Source: GCA-2716065 sp036123135
GTDB taxonomy: Bacteria > Bacteroidota > Bacteroidia > Flavobacteriales_D > Parvicellaceae
DNA: 64,000 nucleotides
Reading direction: 5' to 3'
Assembly (NCBI GenBank): GCA_036123135.1
Contig: JAZADZ010000011.1
Location: 1-64,000 of the forward strand
The notes under the pieces are model-generated. The model saw nothing but the letters and a program-made list of their open reading frames with translations, was not told the origin of the DNA and did no database searches. Below, piece after piece: positions 35,560 to 44,352 of this stretch. Every line of letters begins with the position of its first letter. The stretch's first letter is position 1. Made by a program: the position numbers and the translations under genes.

Positions 35560-37038
35560 ATGCGATTAATACTCTTTCTATTTTTCACTATTTCATCTTT
35601 TTTAAGCTTTGCTCAACAGCTTAAATTCAAAATTGATGGTCTAAATGACACCACTGTATTTTTAGGCAGATATTTAGGTGACAGGTTATACTATGCTGAC
35701 ACTTCTTTTTCTGAGAACGGAATTGTTCAATTTAAAAAGGACAACTACAAACCTGGAGTCTATGCTCTAATCTGTCCTGGTCCATCTTATTTTGAATTTA
35801 TTATGGCAGATAAAGAAGTAGAGATGGAAACAACGATAGGATCATTTATTCCAAACATGAAAGTAAAAAAGTCAATTGAGAACAAACTGTTTTACGGATA
35901 TATCCAATTTATCAATCAAAAGAAAAAACAAGCAGAATCTTTCAAAAAGACTGGTGAAAAAGATAAACTTGAGGCCATTGACAACGAAGTAAAAGCATAT
36001 CAACGAAAGATTGTATCGGAAAATAAAGACAAACTAATTGGTAAAATTCTAAACATGAGTATTGATCCAGTTATCCCTGATGAGATCATTGAAAACGATA
36101 CACTTAAATATAAATTTTACTTGAATCATTTTTGGGATAATATTGATTTAGGAGATGCAAGAATTGTTCATTCTCCAGTATACCATAACAAACTGAACTA
36201 TTTTTTCAAAAAATTACTCATTCAACACCCCGACACAATTTGTCGTTACGCCCATAAAATCCTCAGTAAAGTCGAGGAAGGTACCGACCTTTTCAAGTAC
36301 ACGGTTCATTTTATTACCTACAATTTTGAAACCTCCAAAATAATGGGAATGGATGGTGTTTTTGTTTGTATGGCTAAAGATTACTATTGTCCACCAGATA
36401 ATTCAAAAGCGTTTTGGTTAAAAAAAGAAAAACTTGACGAATTATGCGAAAAAGCTTCTGCACTTGAGCCTTTGCTCATTGGCAAAATGGCACCAAGGAT
36501 TATTCTTGCTGACACATCTGAAAAAAAGTGGATTGATTTTTATCAACTTCCAAATAAATACAATTTACTCATCTTTTGGGACCCTGACTGTGGACATTGC
36601 AAAAAAGAAATACCTAAGCTCAAAAAAATGTACCAGGAGCTTAAAGACAAGAACGTTGATATTGAATTTATTGCAGTTGGTACAAATCTAGAAAATGATA
36701 AATGGAAAAAATTTATTAGCAAAAATCAATTAAAATGGATTAATCTTTCTGACTTTCCTGAAGCAAATGAAAATCCAAAAAAGTATTTGTTTGAGAAAAG
36801 AGTTACAGATCTAAAAAGTTTAAACTTCAGAAAAACGTACGATATTTTTAGCACTCCACAAGTGTACTTATTAGATGCAAACAAAAAAATTATTGGAAAA
36901 AAATTAGATGCATTGACCTTTGGAAATTTGCTACAGCAACTTGAAAAGATTAAAATTCCTTATGTTCAATTACTTGAAAAACAAAAGGAAGAAAAAGAAA
37001 AAGAAAAAAAGAATAACAATGTTAACAAAGCTGACTAG
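35560..37038 (+). CDS. TlpA-like thioredoxin family protein with N-terminal DUF4369/DUF5106-like region
   Basis: 492 residues. Signal peptide ~1-19, then LKFKIDGLNDTTVFLGRYLG, a DUF4369-like start, a long helical linker, and a thioredoxin fold with redox motif DCGHC (C344, C347) in FWDPDCGHCKKEIPKLKKMY, a cis-Pro region FSTPQVYLLD, and a Lys-rich tail. It likely works as a periplasmic disulfide oxidoreductase. DUF1573 follows 78 nt later on the same strand. Confidence 0.85.
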   Translation: MRLILFLFFTISSFLSFAQQLKFKIDGLNDTTVFLGRYLGDRLYYADTSFSENGIVQFKKDNYKPGVYALICPGPSYFEFIMADKEVEMETTIGSFIPNMKVKKSIENKLFYGYIQFINQKKKQAESFKKTGEKDKLEAIDNEVKAYQRKIVSENKDKLIGKILNMSIDPVIPDEIIENDTLKYKFYLNHFWDNIDLGDARIVHSPVYHNKLNYFFKKLLIQHPDTICRYAHKILSKVEEGTDLFKYTVHFITYNFETSKIMGMDGVFVCMAKDYYCPPDNSKAFWLKKEKLDELCEKASALEPLLIGKMAPRIILADTSEKKWIDFYQLPNKYNLLIFWDPDCGHCKKEIPKLKKMYQELKDKNVDIEFIAVGTNLENDKWKKFISKNQLKWINLSDFPEANENPKKYLFEKRVTDLKSLNFRKTYDIFSTPQVYLLDANKKIIGKKLDALTFGNLLQQLEKIKIPYVQLLEKQKEEKEKEKKNNNVNKAD

Positions 37039-37125
37039 CTTTAGCAACCTTTTTGTTAATGAATTGTTAAAGAACTGCACTCAATAAATAGTATTATTAA
37101 ATTAACCTAACAAAAAATGATAATA

Positions 37126-37587
37126 ATGAAAAAATCAATCCTTTCCTTCAATCTATTGCTTATCGCTTTATTCGCTTCAAGCTTTTCTGTTTTTTCACAG
37201 GAAGTTGTTCCAGTTAAAGTAGGTGGTGCTGAAATATCGTTCGATAAAGAAACACACGATTACGGAACCATGCAACAACATGCAAATGGTGAATGTGTTT
37301 TTGTTTTTACCAACACTGGCTCCGAAGACCTAGTGATTTCGAATGCCAAAGGTTCATGTGGATGTACAGTACCCTCATGGCCAAGAGAACCAATCGCTCC
37401 TGGAGAAACTGGAGAATTAAAGGTTAAATACGATACCAAAAGAATTGGTTTAATAAATAAATCTGTCACTATACAATCTAATGCTACCAACAATCCAGTT
37501 AAAATCATTAGAATAAAAGGTGAAATAAAAGCTCCTGACAATTCTGCCTCTCCAATGAAACCAGCTGAAGGTCCTGTTAACGAGTAA
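37126..37587 (+). CDS. DUF1573 family protein
   Basis: 153 residues from the ATG at 37126 (an ATG three codons upstream is less signal-like). Signal peptide MKKSILSFNLLLIALFASSF.., then one DUF1573 domain: FDKETHDYGTMQQHANGE, GSCGCTVPSWPREPIAPGET. DUF1573 is an Ig-like fold common in Bacteroidota envelope proteins with unknown role. The same domain ends the protein at 28240-30489. A terminator follows. Confidence 0.85.
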   Translation: MKKSILSFNLLLIALFASSFSVFSQEVVPVKVGGAEISFDKETHDYGTMQQHANGECVFVFTNTGSEDLVISNAKGSCGCTVPSWPREPIAPGETGELKVKYDTKRIGLINKSVTIQSNATNNPVKIIRIKGEIKAPDNSASPMKPAEGPVNE

Positions 37588-37610
37588 TTCATATAATCTA
37601 GTTGTTTATG

Positions 37611-37643
37611 CCTCCCTGCTATTTAGTATGGGAGGTTTTTTTT
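37611..37643 (+). terminator. Rho-independent terminator after DUF1573
   Basis: CCTCCC (37611-37616) pairs with GGGAGG (37630-37635) around a 13-nt loop, then eight T (37636-37643). It lies 24 nt after the DUF1573 stop and just before the TraB/GumN gene. Confidence 0.9.
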
Positions 37644-37662
37644 GTTCTACAGAATTCTCAAT

Positions 37663-38532
37663 ATGGCTAAATACCTAATCTTTTTAGTACCTGCGTTTGT
37701 GTGCTGTTCTTTTTTTTCACAGGAAAAATACAATAGCCTATTGTGGAAAATTTATTCAAATGAACTCAAAGACACCTCTTACATCTATGGAACAATGCAC
37801 ACACAAGATGAAAGAGTTTTTAATTTCAAACCAGGGGTTCTTGAAGCTTTTAAAAGCGCAGAAATCTATGCTATGGAGCTCAATATTGATAGTGTAAACC
37901 AAACAGAACTTATGGAAGGTCTTCTCATGGATTCTTCAAAAACGTTAAAACAGCTCCTATCAAAAAACGAATACTCAGAAGTTTCTAGATATTTCTCTGA
38001 TTCTTTGAACATGAGCTTGTTCTTTTTTGAAAAAATCCAACCCATATACACAGCTCAAATGGTTGCAACCAAAGAATTAGGTAATCAACAAAATTTAGCT
38101 TTAGATGTTTATTTTCATTCGCTAGCAAAACAGCAAAATAAAAAAATAGTAGGTCTTGAGAAAATGGTGGAGCAACTCAATGTTTTTCAGAAATTCCCTT
38201 ATACACTCCAAGCAAAGGAATTAGTTAAAGCTGTAAGAGAAGCAATGTCCTCACAATCAAACGAATTAGAAAAAATAATCGAATTATACATTAAAGAAGA
38301 TTTAGACAGTTTACTATTGTTGACTGTTGAAAGCCAGCTTGAGGATACTACATACGCCAAAATAATAAATGATAATCTATTGGTTTCAAGAAACTATACC
38401 ATGGCTAATAGGTCGGAAAAATACCTTAAAAAACATTCAGTTTTTATAGCTGTAGGTGCTGCCCACCTTCCAGGTAAAAAGGGAATAATACATTTACTAA
38501 GAAATAAGGGATATAAGGTTGAACCCTATTAG
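37663..38532 (+). CDS. TraB/GumN family protein
   Basis: 289 residues from the ATG at 37663; the frame is open back to the terminator, but that extension is T-run sequence. Signal peptide ~1-18. Conserved ends: SYIYGTMHTQDERVF near the N-terminus and VFIAVGAAHLPGKKGIIHLL near the C-terminus, each carrying the conserved G-x-x-H of TraB/GumN (Tiki-like) putative metalloproteases. It shares a 4-nt stop overlap with convergent sucD. Confidence 0.88.
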   Translation: MAKYLIFLVPAFVCCSFFSQEKYNSLLWKIYSNELKDTSYIYGTMHTQDERVFNFKPGVLEAFKSAEIYAMELNIDSVNQTELMEGLLMDSSKTLKQLLSKNEYSEVSRYFSDSLNMSLFFFEKIQPIYTAQMVATKELGNQQNLALDVYFHSLAKQQNKKIVGLEKMVEQLNVFQKFPYTLQAKELVKAVREAMSSQSNELEKIIELYIKEDLDSLLLLTVESQLEDTTYAKIINDNLLVSRNYTMANRSEKYLKKHSVFIAVGAAHLPGKKGIIHLLRNKGYKVEPY

Positions 38533-39407
38533 ACAGCTATAGATAATAGCTCAGCCATTTTAGTTCCTAAATCAGCTGGAGAATCAACAACATGAACTCC
38601 ACAATCTCTAAGAATTTTTTTCTTAGCAGCAGCAGTATCGCTTTCTCCACCAACAATAGCACCAGCATGACCCATTGTTCGTCCTTTAGGTGCGGTATCT
38701 CCAGCAATAAAAGCCACAACTGGCTTTGTTCCGTTTTCCTTAATCCACATTCCAGCTTCAGCTTCAAGATTTCCACCAATTTCACCAATCATAATAATAC
38801 CATTGGTTTCATCATCATTCATTAACAACTCAACGGCTTCTTTAGTTGTTGTTCCAATTATAGGGTCTCCACCTATTCCAATGGCAGTAGTTTGTCCCAA
38901 ACCAACTTTTGAAATTTGATCTACAGCTTCATAGGTTAATGTACCTGACTTACTTACAATACCAATGGAACCTTTTTGAAAAATAAATCCTGGCATTATA
39001 CCAACTTTTGCCTCTCCAGCAGTTATTACACCTGGACAGTTAGGGCCAACAAGAGTACAATCTAAATCTTTTAGGTAGTCTTTTACCTTAATCATATCTG
39101 CAACTGGAATTCCCTCAGTTATACAAATAATAACACGAATTCCAGATGAGGCAGATTCAAGAATCGCATCAGAGGCAAATGCTGGAGGAACAAAAATAAT
39201 TGATACATCAGCCCCAGTCGAAGAAACGGCTTCATTAACGGTGTTGAAAACAGGTTTTCCAAGATGAGTTGTGCCTCCTTTTCCAGGTGTGACACCACCT
39301 ACAATAGTAGTTCCATATTCAATCATTTGCTCAGAATGAAAAGTACCTTCGCTCCCTGTGAACCCTTGAACTATTACTTTTGAATCTTTATTTATAAGTA
39401 CACTCAT
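38529..39407 (-). CDS. sucD: Succinyl-CoA ligase (ADP-forming) subunit alpha
   Basis: 292 residues, the usual SucD length. It opens with the CoA-binding Rossmann part (VIVQGFTGSEGTFHSEQMIEYGT, GVTPGKGG), then VGPNCPGVITAGEAKVGIMPG. The catalytic His is in MGHAGAIVGG. It pairs with SucC (1422-2633) to make the TCA-cycle enzyme; the two genes are about 36 kb apart. It is transcribed away from rpsA, whose terminator lies just upstream. Confidence 0.96.
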   Translation of the reverse strand: MSVLINKDSKVIVQGFTGSEGTFHSEQMIEYGTTIVGGVTPGKGGTTHLGKPVFNTVNEAVSSTGADVSIIFVPPAFASDAILESASSGIRVIICITEGIPVADMIKVKDYLKDLDCTLVGPNCPGVITAGEAKVGIMPGFIFQKGSIGIVSKSGTLTYEAVDQISKVGLGQTTAIGIGGDPIIGTTTKEAVELLMNDDETNGIIMIGEIGGNLEAEAGMWIKENGTKPVVAFIAGDTAPKGRTMGHAGAIVGGESDTAAAKKKILRDCGVHVVDSPADLGTKMAELLSIAV

Positions 39408-39463
39408 GACTTTTTGCTTTCAAATTTTAAAGTGCTAATGTAAATATTTGGTGTTATATAACT

Positions 39464-39494
39464 AAAAAAACCGCTCAAATATTGAGCGGTTTTT
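39464..39494 (-). terminator. Rho-independent terminator after rpsA
   Basis: CCGCTCAA (39471-39478), loop ATA, TTGAGCGG (39482-39489), with A7 at 39464-39470 giving the T-tail on the minus strand. It is 24 nt downstream of the rpsA stop. Confidence 0.88.
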
Positions 39495-39517
39495 ATGTAA
39501 ATGTTAATAAAAGAATT

Positions 39518-41608
39518 TTACTTCTTCTTTTTGTCCATTTCTTTCTTTAGATCAGCCAAAGCACCTAAGTCGCCTAGAGTAGTTTTCTCTGCAGCTTCAT
39601 TTAGATTTTTCACTGCTCTGCTTGTAGATTTTGACTTAGCTTTCTTCTTTTTATCTTCAGCCTGTCCCCAAACCTTAGTATGAGAAACTAGAATCTTTTT
39701 GCTGTCTTTATTGAACTCAATGACTTTAAAAGGAGCCTTATCGTCAAGAGATAAATCAGAACCATCTTCTTTTTTCATGTGTTTTGCAGGACAATAAGAT
39801 TCGACTCCATAAGGAAGAGAAATAATTCCAGCTTTATCTTTCATCTTTGCAACTGTTCCTTCGTGCTCAGAACCAAGTTCAAACAAAGTCTCGTAAACAT
39901 CCCAAGGATTCTCCTCAAGTTGTTTGTAGCCAAGGCTCAGTCTTCTACTTTCTTTGTCTAATTCAAGCACAATGATTTCAAGTTCATCTCCAACAGCGCA
40001 AAACTCTGATGGGTGCTTGAATTTTTTCTCCCACGATAGGTCTGAAATATGAATTAAACCATCAATACCTTCTTCAACTTCAACAAAAACACCGAAATTG
40101 GTGAAGTTCCTCACCTTAGAACTGTGCTTTGAACCAACTGGGTATTTAGTTTCAATATTCTCCCAAGGATCGGGCATTAATTGTTTGATCCCAAGTGACA
40201 TTTTTCTTTCTTCGCGGTCAAGAGTTAAAATTACAGCTTCAACCTCATCACCAACTTTCAAGAAATCATTAGCAGTTCTTAGGTGTTGACTCCAGCTCAT
40301 TTCAGAAACATGGACTAAACCTTCCACGCCAGTAGCGATTTCAACAAAAGCTCCATAATCAGCCAATACAACTACCTTTCCTTTAACCTTGTCTCCAACA
40401 TTTACATTTGGATCAAGATTTTCCCAAGGATGTTCGTTCAATTGTTTTAATCCTAGAGCAATTCTTTTTTTGTTGTCGTCAAAATCAAGAATTACAACTT
40501 TAATTTTTTCATCAAGTGTAACAACTTCCTCAGGATGATTCACTCTTCCCCAAGAAAGGTCAGTGATGTGTACTAAACCATCTACACCACCCAAATCAAT
40601 GAACACACCATAGGAGGTAATGTTTTTAACTGTTCCCTCAAGAACTTGACCTTTTTCAAGGCCAGACATGATTTGTTTCTTTTGTTCTTCAATTTCAGCT
40701 TCAATCAATGCTTTGTGAGAAACAACAACATTTTTAAATTCATGGTTGATTTTTACAACCTTAAATTCCATGTTTTTACCAACGTATTGATCGTAATCTC
40801 TAATTGGTTTAACATCGATTTGAGAACCAGGTAAGAATGATTCTAAACCAAAAACATCAACAATTAAACCTCCTTTGGTTCTACATTTAACAAATCCTGT
40901 GACAATTTCTCCAGAAACAAGAATTTCATTGACTCTTTGCCAAGCTCTATGTGTTCTGGCAATTTTGTGAGAAACGACAAGCTGACCAGTTTTATCCTCC
41001 ATACTTTCAATGTAGAGGTCAACTTCGTCTCCTATTTTTAAATCAGGATTGTATCTAAATTCATTCTTAGGAACAATACCTTCGCTTTTGTAGTTGATGT
41101 TTATTACAACTTCTTTTTTATTGATAGCAATAACAAAACCTTTAATCAGCTCTTTTTCTTCAATCTGAGTAAGTGTTACATCATATATATCGTTAAGCTT
41201 TTTTCTTTCGTCCTTGGAGTACGTATCAAGGTCAGATTCAAATGCATCCCAATCAAATTCTTTAACTGGAGCTTTTTCGGCATCTTTCGAGCTGGACTGA
41301 ACAACATCATCTGAAATATTTTCAACAACATCAACAACTTTCTCCTCGACTGGAGCTTCTTGAACAATAGAAGATGTTTCAACAGCAACAGGTGCAGCTT
41401 TTTTTGCCGCTGTAGTTTTCTTGGCTGTAGTTGTAGTCTTTTTTGCTGTAGTTTTCTTTTCAGTGGTTTTCTTAGCTGAAGTTGACTTAGCAGCAGTTTT
41501 TTTAGAAGTTGTGGTTTTTTTAGCAGCTGTAGTAGATTTTTTAGCTGAGGTTGCTTTTGTAGAATTAGAATCTTCTGCAGAAGCTTTTTTTTCTTTTGAT
41601 TCGGCCAT
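39518..41608 (-). CDS. rpsA: 30S ribosomal protein S1 with a Lys/Thr/Ala-rich N-terminal tail
   Basis: 696 residues from the ATG at 41608; an in-frame ATG 18 codons upstream lies inside the hairpin leader and is unlikely. Six S1-type domains run from ~150 to 650, including GTVKNITSYGVFIDLGG, GKVVVLADYGAFVEI and KVRNFTNFGVFVEVEEG. Residues ~15-72 are a low-complexity, histone-H1-like tail rich in KKT/AAKK, followed by an acidic stretch; ordinary S1 lacks this. S1 recruits mRNA to the 30S subunit. It has its own promoter and terminator. Confidence 0.94.
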   Translation of the reverse strand: MAESKEKKASAEDSNSTKATSAKKSTTAAKKTTTSKKTAAKSTSAKKTTEKKTTAKKTTTTAKKTTAAKKAAPVAVETSSIVQEAPVEEKVVDVVENISDDVVQSSSKDAEKAPVKEFDWDAFESDLDTYSKDERKKLNDIYDVTLTQIEEKELIKGFVIAINKKEVVININYKSEGIVPKNEFRYNPDLKIGDEVDLYIESMEDKTGQLVVSHKIARTHRAWQRVNEILVSGEIVTGFVKCRTKGGLIVDVFGLESFLPGSQIDVKPIRDYDQYVGKNMEFKVVKINHEFKNVVVSHKALIEAEIEEQKKQIMSGLEKGQVLEGTVKNITSYGVFIDLGGVDGLVHITDLSWGRVNHPEEVVTLDEKIKVVILDFDDNKKRIALGLKQLNEHPWENLDPNVNVGDKVKGKVVVLADYGAFVEIATGVEGLVHVSEMSWSQHLRTANDFLKVGDEVEAVILTLDREERKMSLGIKQLMPDPWENIETKYPVGSKHSSKVRNFTNFGVFVEVEEGIDGLIHISDLSWEKKFKHPSEFCAVGDELEIIVLELDKESRRLSLGYKQLEENPWDVYETLFELGSEHEGTVAKMKDKAGIISLPYGVESYCPAKHMKKEDGSDLSLDDKAPFKVIEFNKDSKKILVSHTKVWGQAEDKKKKAKSKSTSRAVKNLNEAAEKTTLGDLGALADLKKEMDKKKK

Positions 41609-41687
41609 TTGGCTTATTTTTATTGTATCTCGAATAACGGCAATTTCGAGAGCGATTAACATACCTGAGCCGTCAGGTGTACAAATT
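41609..41687 (-). promoter_or_regulatory. Structured 5' leader of rpsA
   Basis: About 80 nt between the predicted start of transcription and the ATG. It holds two perfect hairpins: ACCTGA/TCAGGT (41663-41668 with 41673-41678, loop GCCG) and TCTCGAA/TTCGAGA (41628-41634 with 41645-41651, 10-nt loop). Ribosomal-protein genes are often autoregulated through such leaders; binding by S1 is an inference. Confidence 0.5.
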
Positions 41688-41693
41688 GGGTTG

Positions 41694-41724
41694 CAAATGT
41701 AGTGTTTTAACGATGAAAATCAAA
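41694..41724 (-). promoter_or_regulatory. Bacteroidota-type promoter of rpsA
   Basis: On the minus strand TTTG (41721-41724), a 19-nt spacer, TACATTTG (41694-41701): a full match to the -33 TTTG and -7 TAnnTTTG consensus. It is the clearest promoter in the window. Confidence 0.75.
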
Positions 41725-41818
41725 TTTTGCGTCTCTTTTCTAAATCTATCCTTTAAATTCACTCAAAAAAATTGAATTTCTCGAAAAAAATATTCTTACA
41801 TAGTTTTAATTTAGCACC

Positions 41819-42859
41819 ATGAATTTAGATGAAAAGTTCATGCTTAGATGTCTGGAGCTAGCTAGACTTGGACTTGGGTTTACTTCACCTAACCCAATGG
41901 TTGGATGTGTTATTGTAAACAATAAAGGGAAAATTATTGGCGAAGGATATCATCAAAAATGTGGTGAAAATCATGCTGAGGTCAATGCAATAAATAACGT
42001 TAAAAATAAAGCTGAGCTCAAGTTTTCTACACTATATGTCTCTTTAGAACCTTGCTCTCATTTTGGGAAAACACCCCCATGCTCTGACTTAATTATACAA
42101 TATCAAATACCTAAAGTAGTCATAGGCTGCCAAGACCCACATTCTAAAGTCAATGGAAAAGGGATTGCTCGATTAAAAAATGCTAACATTGAAGTTGTAG
42201 TTGATATACTTGAAAAAAAATGCATTGAACTCAATAAAAGATTTTTTTCTTTTCATAAAAATAAGCGACCATATGTCATTCTTAAATGGGCTCAGACTAA
42301 AGATCATTTTATTGATGTCAAAAGAACCTCAAAAAAACAACGAATTAATTGGATAACTTCAAAAACTACAAAACAACTGACACATTCCTGGAGAGCTGAG
42401 GAGGATGCTATTTTGGTTGGAAAAAATACAGTGCTTAATGACAATCCTTCCCTAACGACAAGAGAGGTTGTTGGGAAAAATCCTACTCGATTTATAATAG
42501 ATCCAAGTCTAACTCTAAACAAAGAGTTGAAAATATTTACAGATGAACACCCTCTTTATGTTTTGAATTGCCAAAAAAACGAATCAAAAGGGAAAATCAA
42601 CTATTTAAAATTTAACCCAGAAAAAAGTATTGAAGGAATTTTAGATTTACTTAATAATTTAAACATTCAATCTGTCATAATTGAGGGAGGAGCAACTACT
42701 ATAAATCATTTTATCAATACAGATTGTTGGGATGAGGCAAGAGTTTTAACTGGGAACAAATATTTCACAAATGGATTAAAAGCCCCAAATTTATCCATGC
42801 AACCTGAATCGAATTTATATTTAGGCGAAGACGAAATCACTATTTTTAAAAATACATGA
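41819..42859 (+). CDS. ribD: Bifunctional diaminohydroxyphosphoribosylaminopyrimidine deaminase / 5-amino-6-(5-phosphoribosylamino)uracil reductase
   Basis: 346 residues. The N-terminal deaminase has zinc ligands in HAEVNAI (near 52) and PCSHFGKTPPCSDLI (near 78); MRCLELARLGLGFTSPNPMVG is the usual start. The C-terminal reductase (~150-346) has LKWAQTKDHFI, GKNTVLNDNPSLT and VIIEGGATTINHFI. It carries out steps 2 and 3 of riboflavin synthesis. It overlaps the EamA transporter gene by 4 nt. Confidence 0.95.
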   Translation: MNLDEKFMLRCLELARLGLGFTSPNPMVGCVIVNNKGKIIGEGYHQKCGENHAEVNAINNVKNKAELKFSTLYVSLEPCSHFGKTPPCSDLIIQYQIPKVVIGCQDPHSKVNGKGIARLKNANIEVVVDILEKKCIELNKRFFSFHKNKRPYVILKWAQTKDHFIDVKRTSKKQRINWITSKTTKQLTHSWRAEEDAILVGKNTVLNDNPSLTTREVVGKNPTRFIIDPSLTLNKELKIFTDEHPLYVLNCQKNESKGKINYLKFNPEKSIEGILDLLNNLNIQSVIIEGGATTINHFINTDCWDEARVLTGNKYFTNGLKAPNLSMQPESNLYLGEDEITIFKNT

Positions 42860-43755
42860 TTGAGATTACTCTAACGATTGTTACTTTCTCTTTAATGCTG
42901 ATAATTTTTAAGTACTTTGAGATTTTCAAAGTAAACAATCTACAAGCAATTATTGTAAATTACATTACAGCAGGGGTACTAGCTCTTGTTGCAGACGGAA
43001 GTGTTTTAACAAACAATTTCTCTATTACAAACCTTTTTCAATCCACATTCATATACTATGCACTAATCATTGGGGTTCTTTTCATTATTACATTCAATCT
43101 TATAGCATTTGGAACACAAAAAATTGGCATAGCTATCACAACTGTTTCCAACAAAATGTCCATGATTATCCCAGTTTTGATTGGTTTATTTGTTTTTAAA
43201 GAAGACAAAAACTTTTTAAAGCTTATTGGAATTGTACTAGCAATCTTGGCGATATTTTTTTCATGCTCAAAAAATGGTAAGTTATCTTTCGACAAGAAAT
43301 ACCTTCCAATTATTATTTTAGTTTTTATTGGTCAAGGAATTGCCGACAGTACATTAAAATGGGCACAAGAATTTGCCATCAATGCATCCAATAATAATGT
43401 GTTTTTTGCAACCACATTTTTTACTGCTGCATTTTCAGGAACCTTATTTATGATGATTCAACTAAGAAAAATTACAGTAACTCTGAGAAGTTTACTTTGG
43501 GGAGTTATTCTAGGAATACCAAATTACTTCACACTTTATTTTTTTGTAGAGGCTTTATCCGCCAGAGTTTTTGAAAGCTCACAAGTATTTCCAATTGTGA
43601 ACATGGGGGTAATTGTATTAACTGCTGTTATGGGAATCATTCTTTTCAGAGAACACCTTTCGAAAAGTAATTGGATGGGAATTCTTCTTGCACTTATTGC
43701 GATATCATTGATTACATTTTCAAATGATTTCATTAAGTTTTTGGATGTTGGATAG
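42856..43755 (+). CDS. EamA/DMT family transporter
   Basis: 299 residues with about ten hydrophobic segments, typical of the drug/metabolite transporter superfamily (two EamA repeats). NKMSMIIPVLIGLFVFKED, in the first repeat, and FPIVNMGVIVLTAVMGIILFREHL, in the second, are the repeat-ending helices with glutamate. The substrate is unknown. It overlaps ribD by 4 nt and the YigZ-type gene by 11 nt, giving a compact ribD-eamA-yigZ operon. Confidence 0.85.
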   Translation: MIEITLTIVTFSLMLIIFKYFEIFKVNNLQAIIVNYITAGVLALVADGSVLTNNFSITNLFQSTFIYYALIIGVLFIITFNLIAFGTQKIGIAITTVSNKMSMIIPVLIGLFVFKEDKNFLKLIGIVLAILAIFFSCSKNGKLSFDKKYLPIIILVFIGQGIADSTLKWAQEFAINASNNNVFFATTFFTAAFSGTLFMMIQLRKITVTLRSLLWGVILGIPNYFTLYFFVEALSARVFESSQVFPIVNMGVIVLTAVMGIILFREHLSKSNWMGILLALIAISLITFSNDFIKFLDVG

Positions 43756-44347
43756 CTACAAAACCATCGAAAAAGAATCAATAAGCGTACACAAACAGTT
43801 GGGCAGTAAATTTATTGCTCATCTATTCCCTATTGCAAGTGAAGGAGATTTCAAAAATAAACTCAATCACCTAACAAAAAAATACATCAATGCAAAACAT
43901 TTTTGCTATGCTTACAAAACACTTCCAAATGGATCAAATTTTAGATACAATGATGGTGGTGAACCTACTAATAGCGCTGGTAAACCAATTTTAGCACAGC
44001 TTGATAGTGTTGATATAACTTATTGTGCATGCGTAGTGGTCCGCTATTTTGGAGGTGTAAAATTAGGAGTTGGTGGATTAATTAAAGCTTTTAAGGAAGT
44101 CTCCAAACAAGCAATTCAAGACAATTACATAATCCAAAAGGAAAGAACCATGCAAGTAACAATTAATTTTAATTATGCTCAAATAAACTTAGTTATGGGA
44201 ATGATAAAAAAATTAAAACTTAATGTATTGCATCAAGAACTTAAGGAAAAGTGTATGATTCGTTTAGAATGTCCTTTTAAAACTGAAATTGCAATGAAAA
44301 ATATACTCACTAGAGAAGACATTACATTTCAAATAACAGAGAATTAA
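43745..44347 (+). CDS. YigZ/IMPACT family protein
   Basis: 200 residues from the ATG at 43745, which gives MLDSYKTIEKESISVHKQLGSKFIAHL; an ATG 7 codons upstream is less conserved-looking. It carries the family motif FCYAYK near 60, YNDGGEPTNSAGKPIL near 75 and VVVRYFGGVKLGVGGLIKAF near 100. UPF0029/IMPACT proteins regulate translation in eukaryotes; the bacterial role is unclear. It converges on dapA. Confidence 0.9.
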   Translation: MLDSYKTIEKESISVHKQLGSKFIAHLFPIASEGDFKNKLNHLTKKYINAKHFCYAYKTLPNGSNFRYNDGGEPTNSAGKPILAQLDSVDITYCACVVVRYFGGVKLGVGGLIKAFKEVSKQAIQDNYIIQKERTMQVTINFNYAQINLVMGMIKKLKLNVLHQELKEKCMIRLECPFKTEIAMKNILTREDITFQITEN

Positions 44348-44352
44348 GTGTG

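Noticed and set aside
41421..41702. Hydrophobic Val/Ala/Phe-rich frame antisense to the rpsA N-terminus
   Set aside because: It is the complement of the Lys/Thr/Ala repeat region of S1; no independent support.
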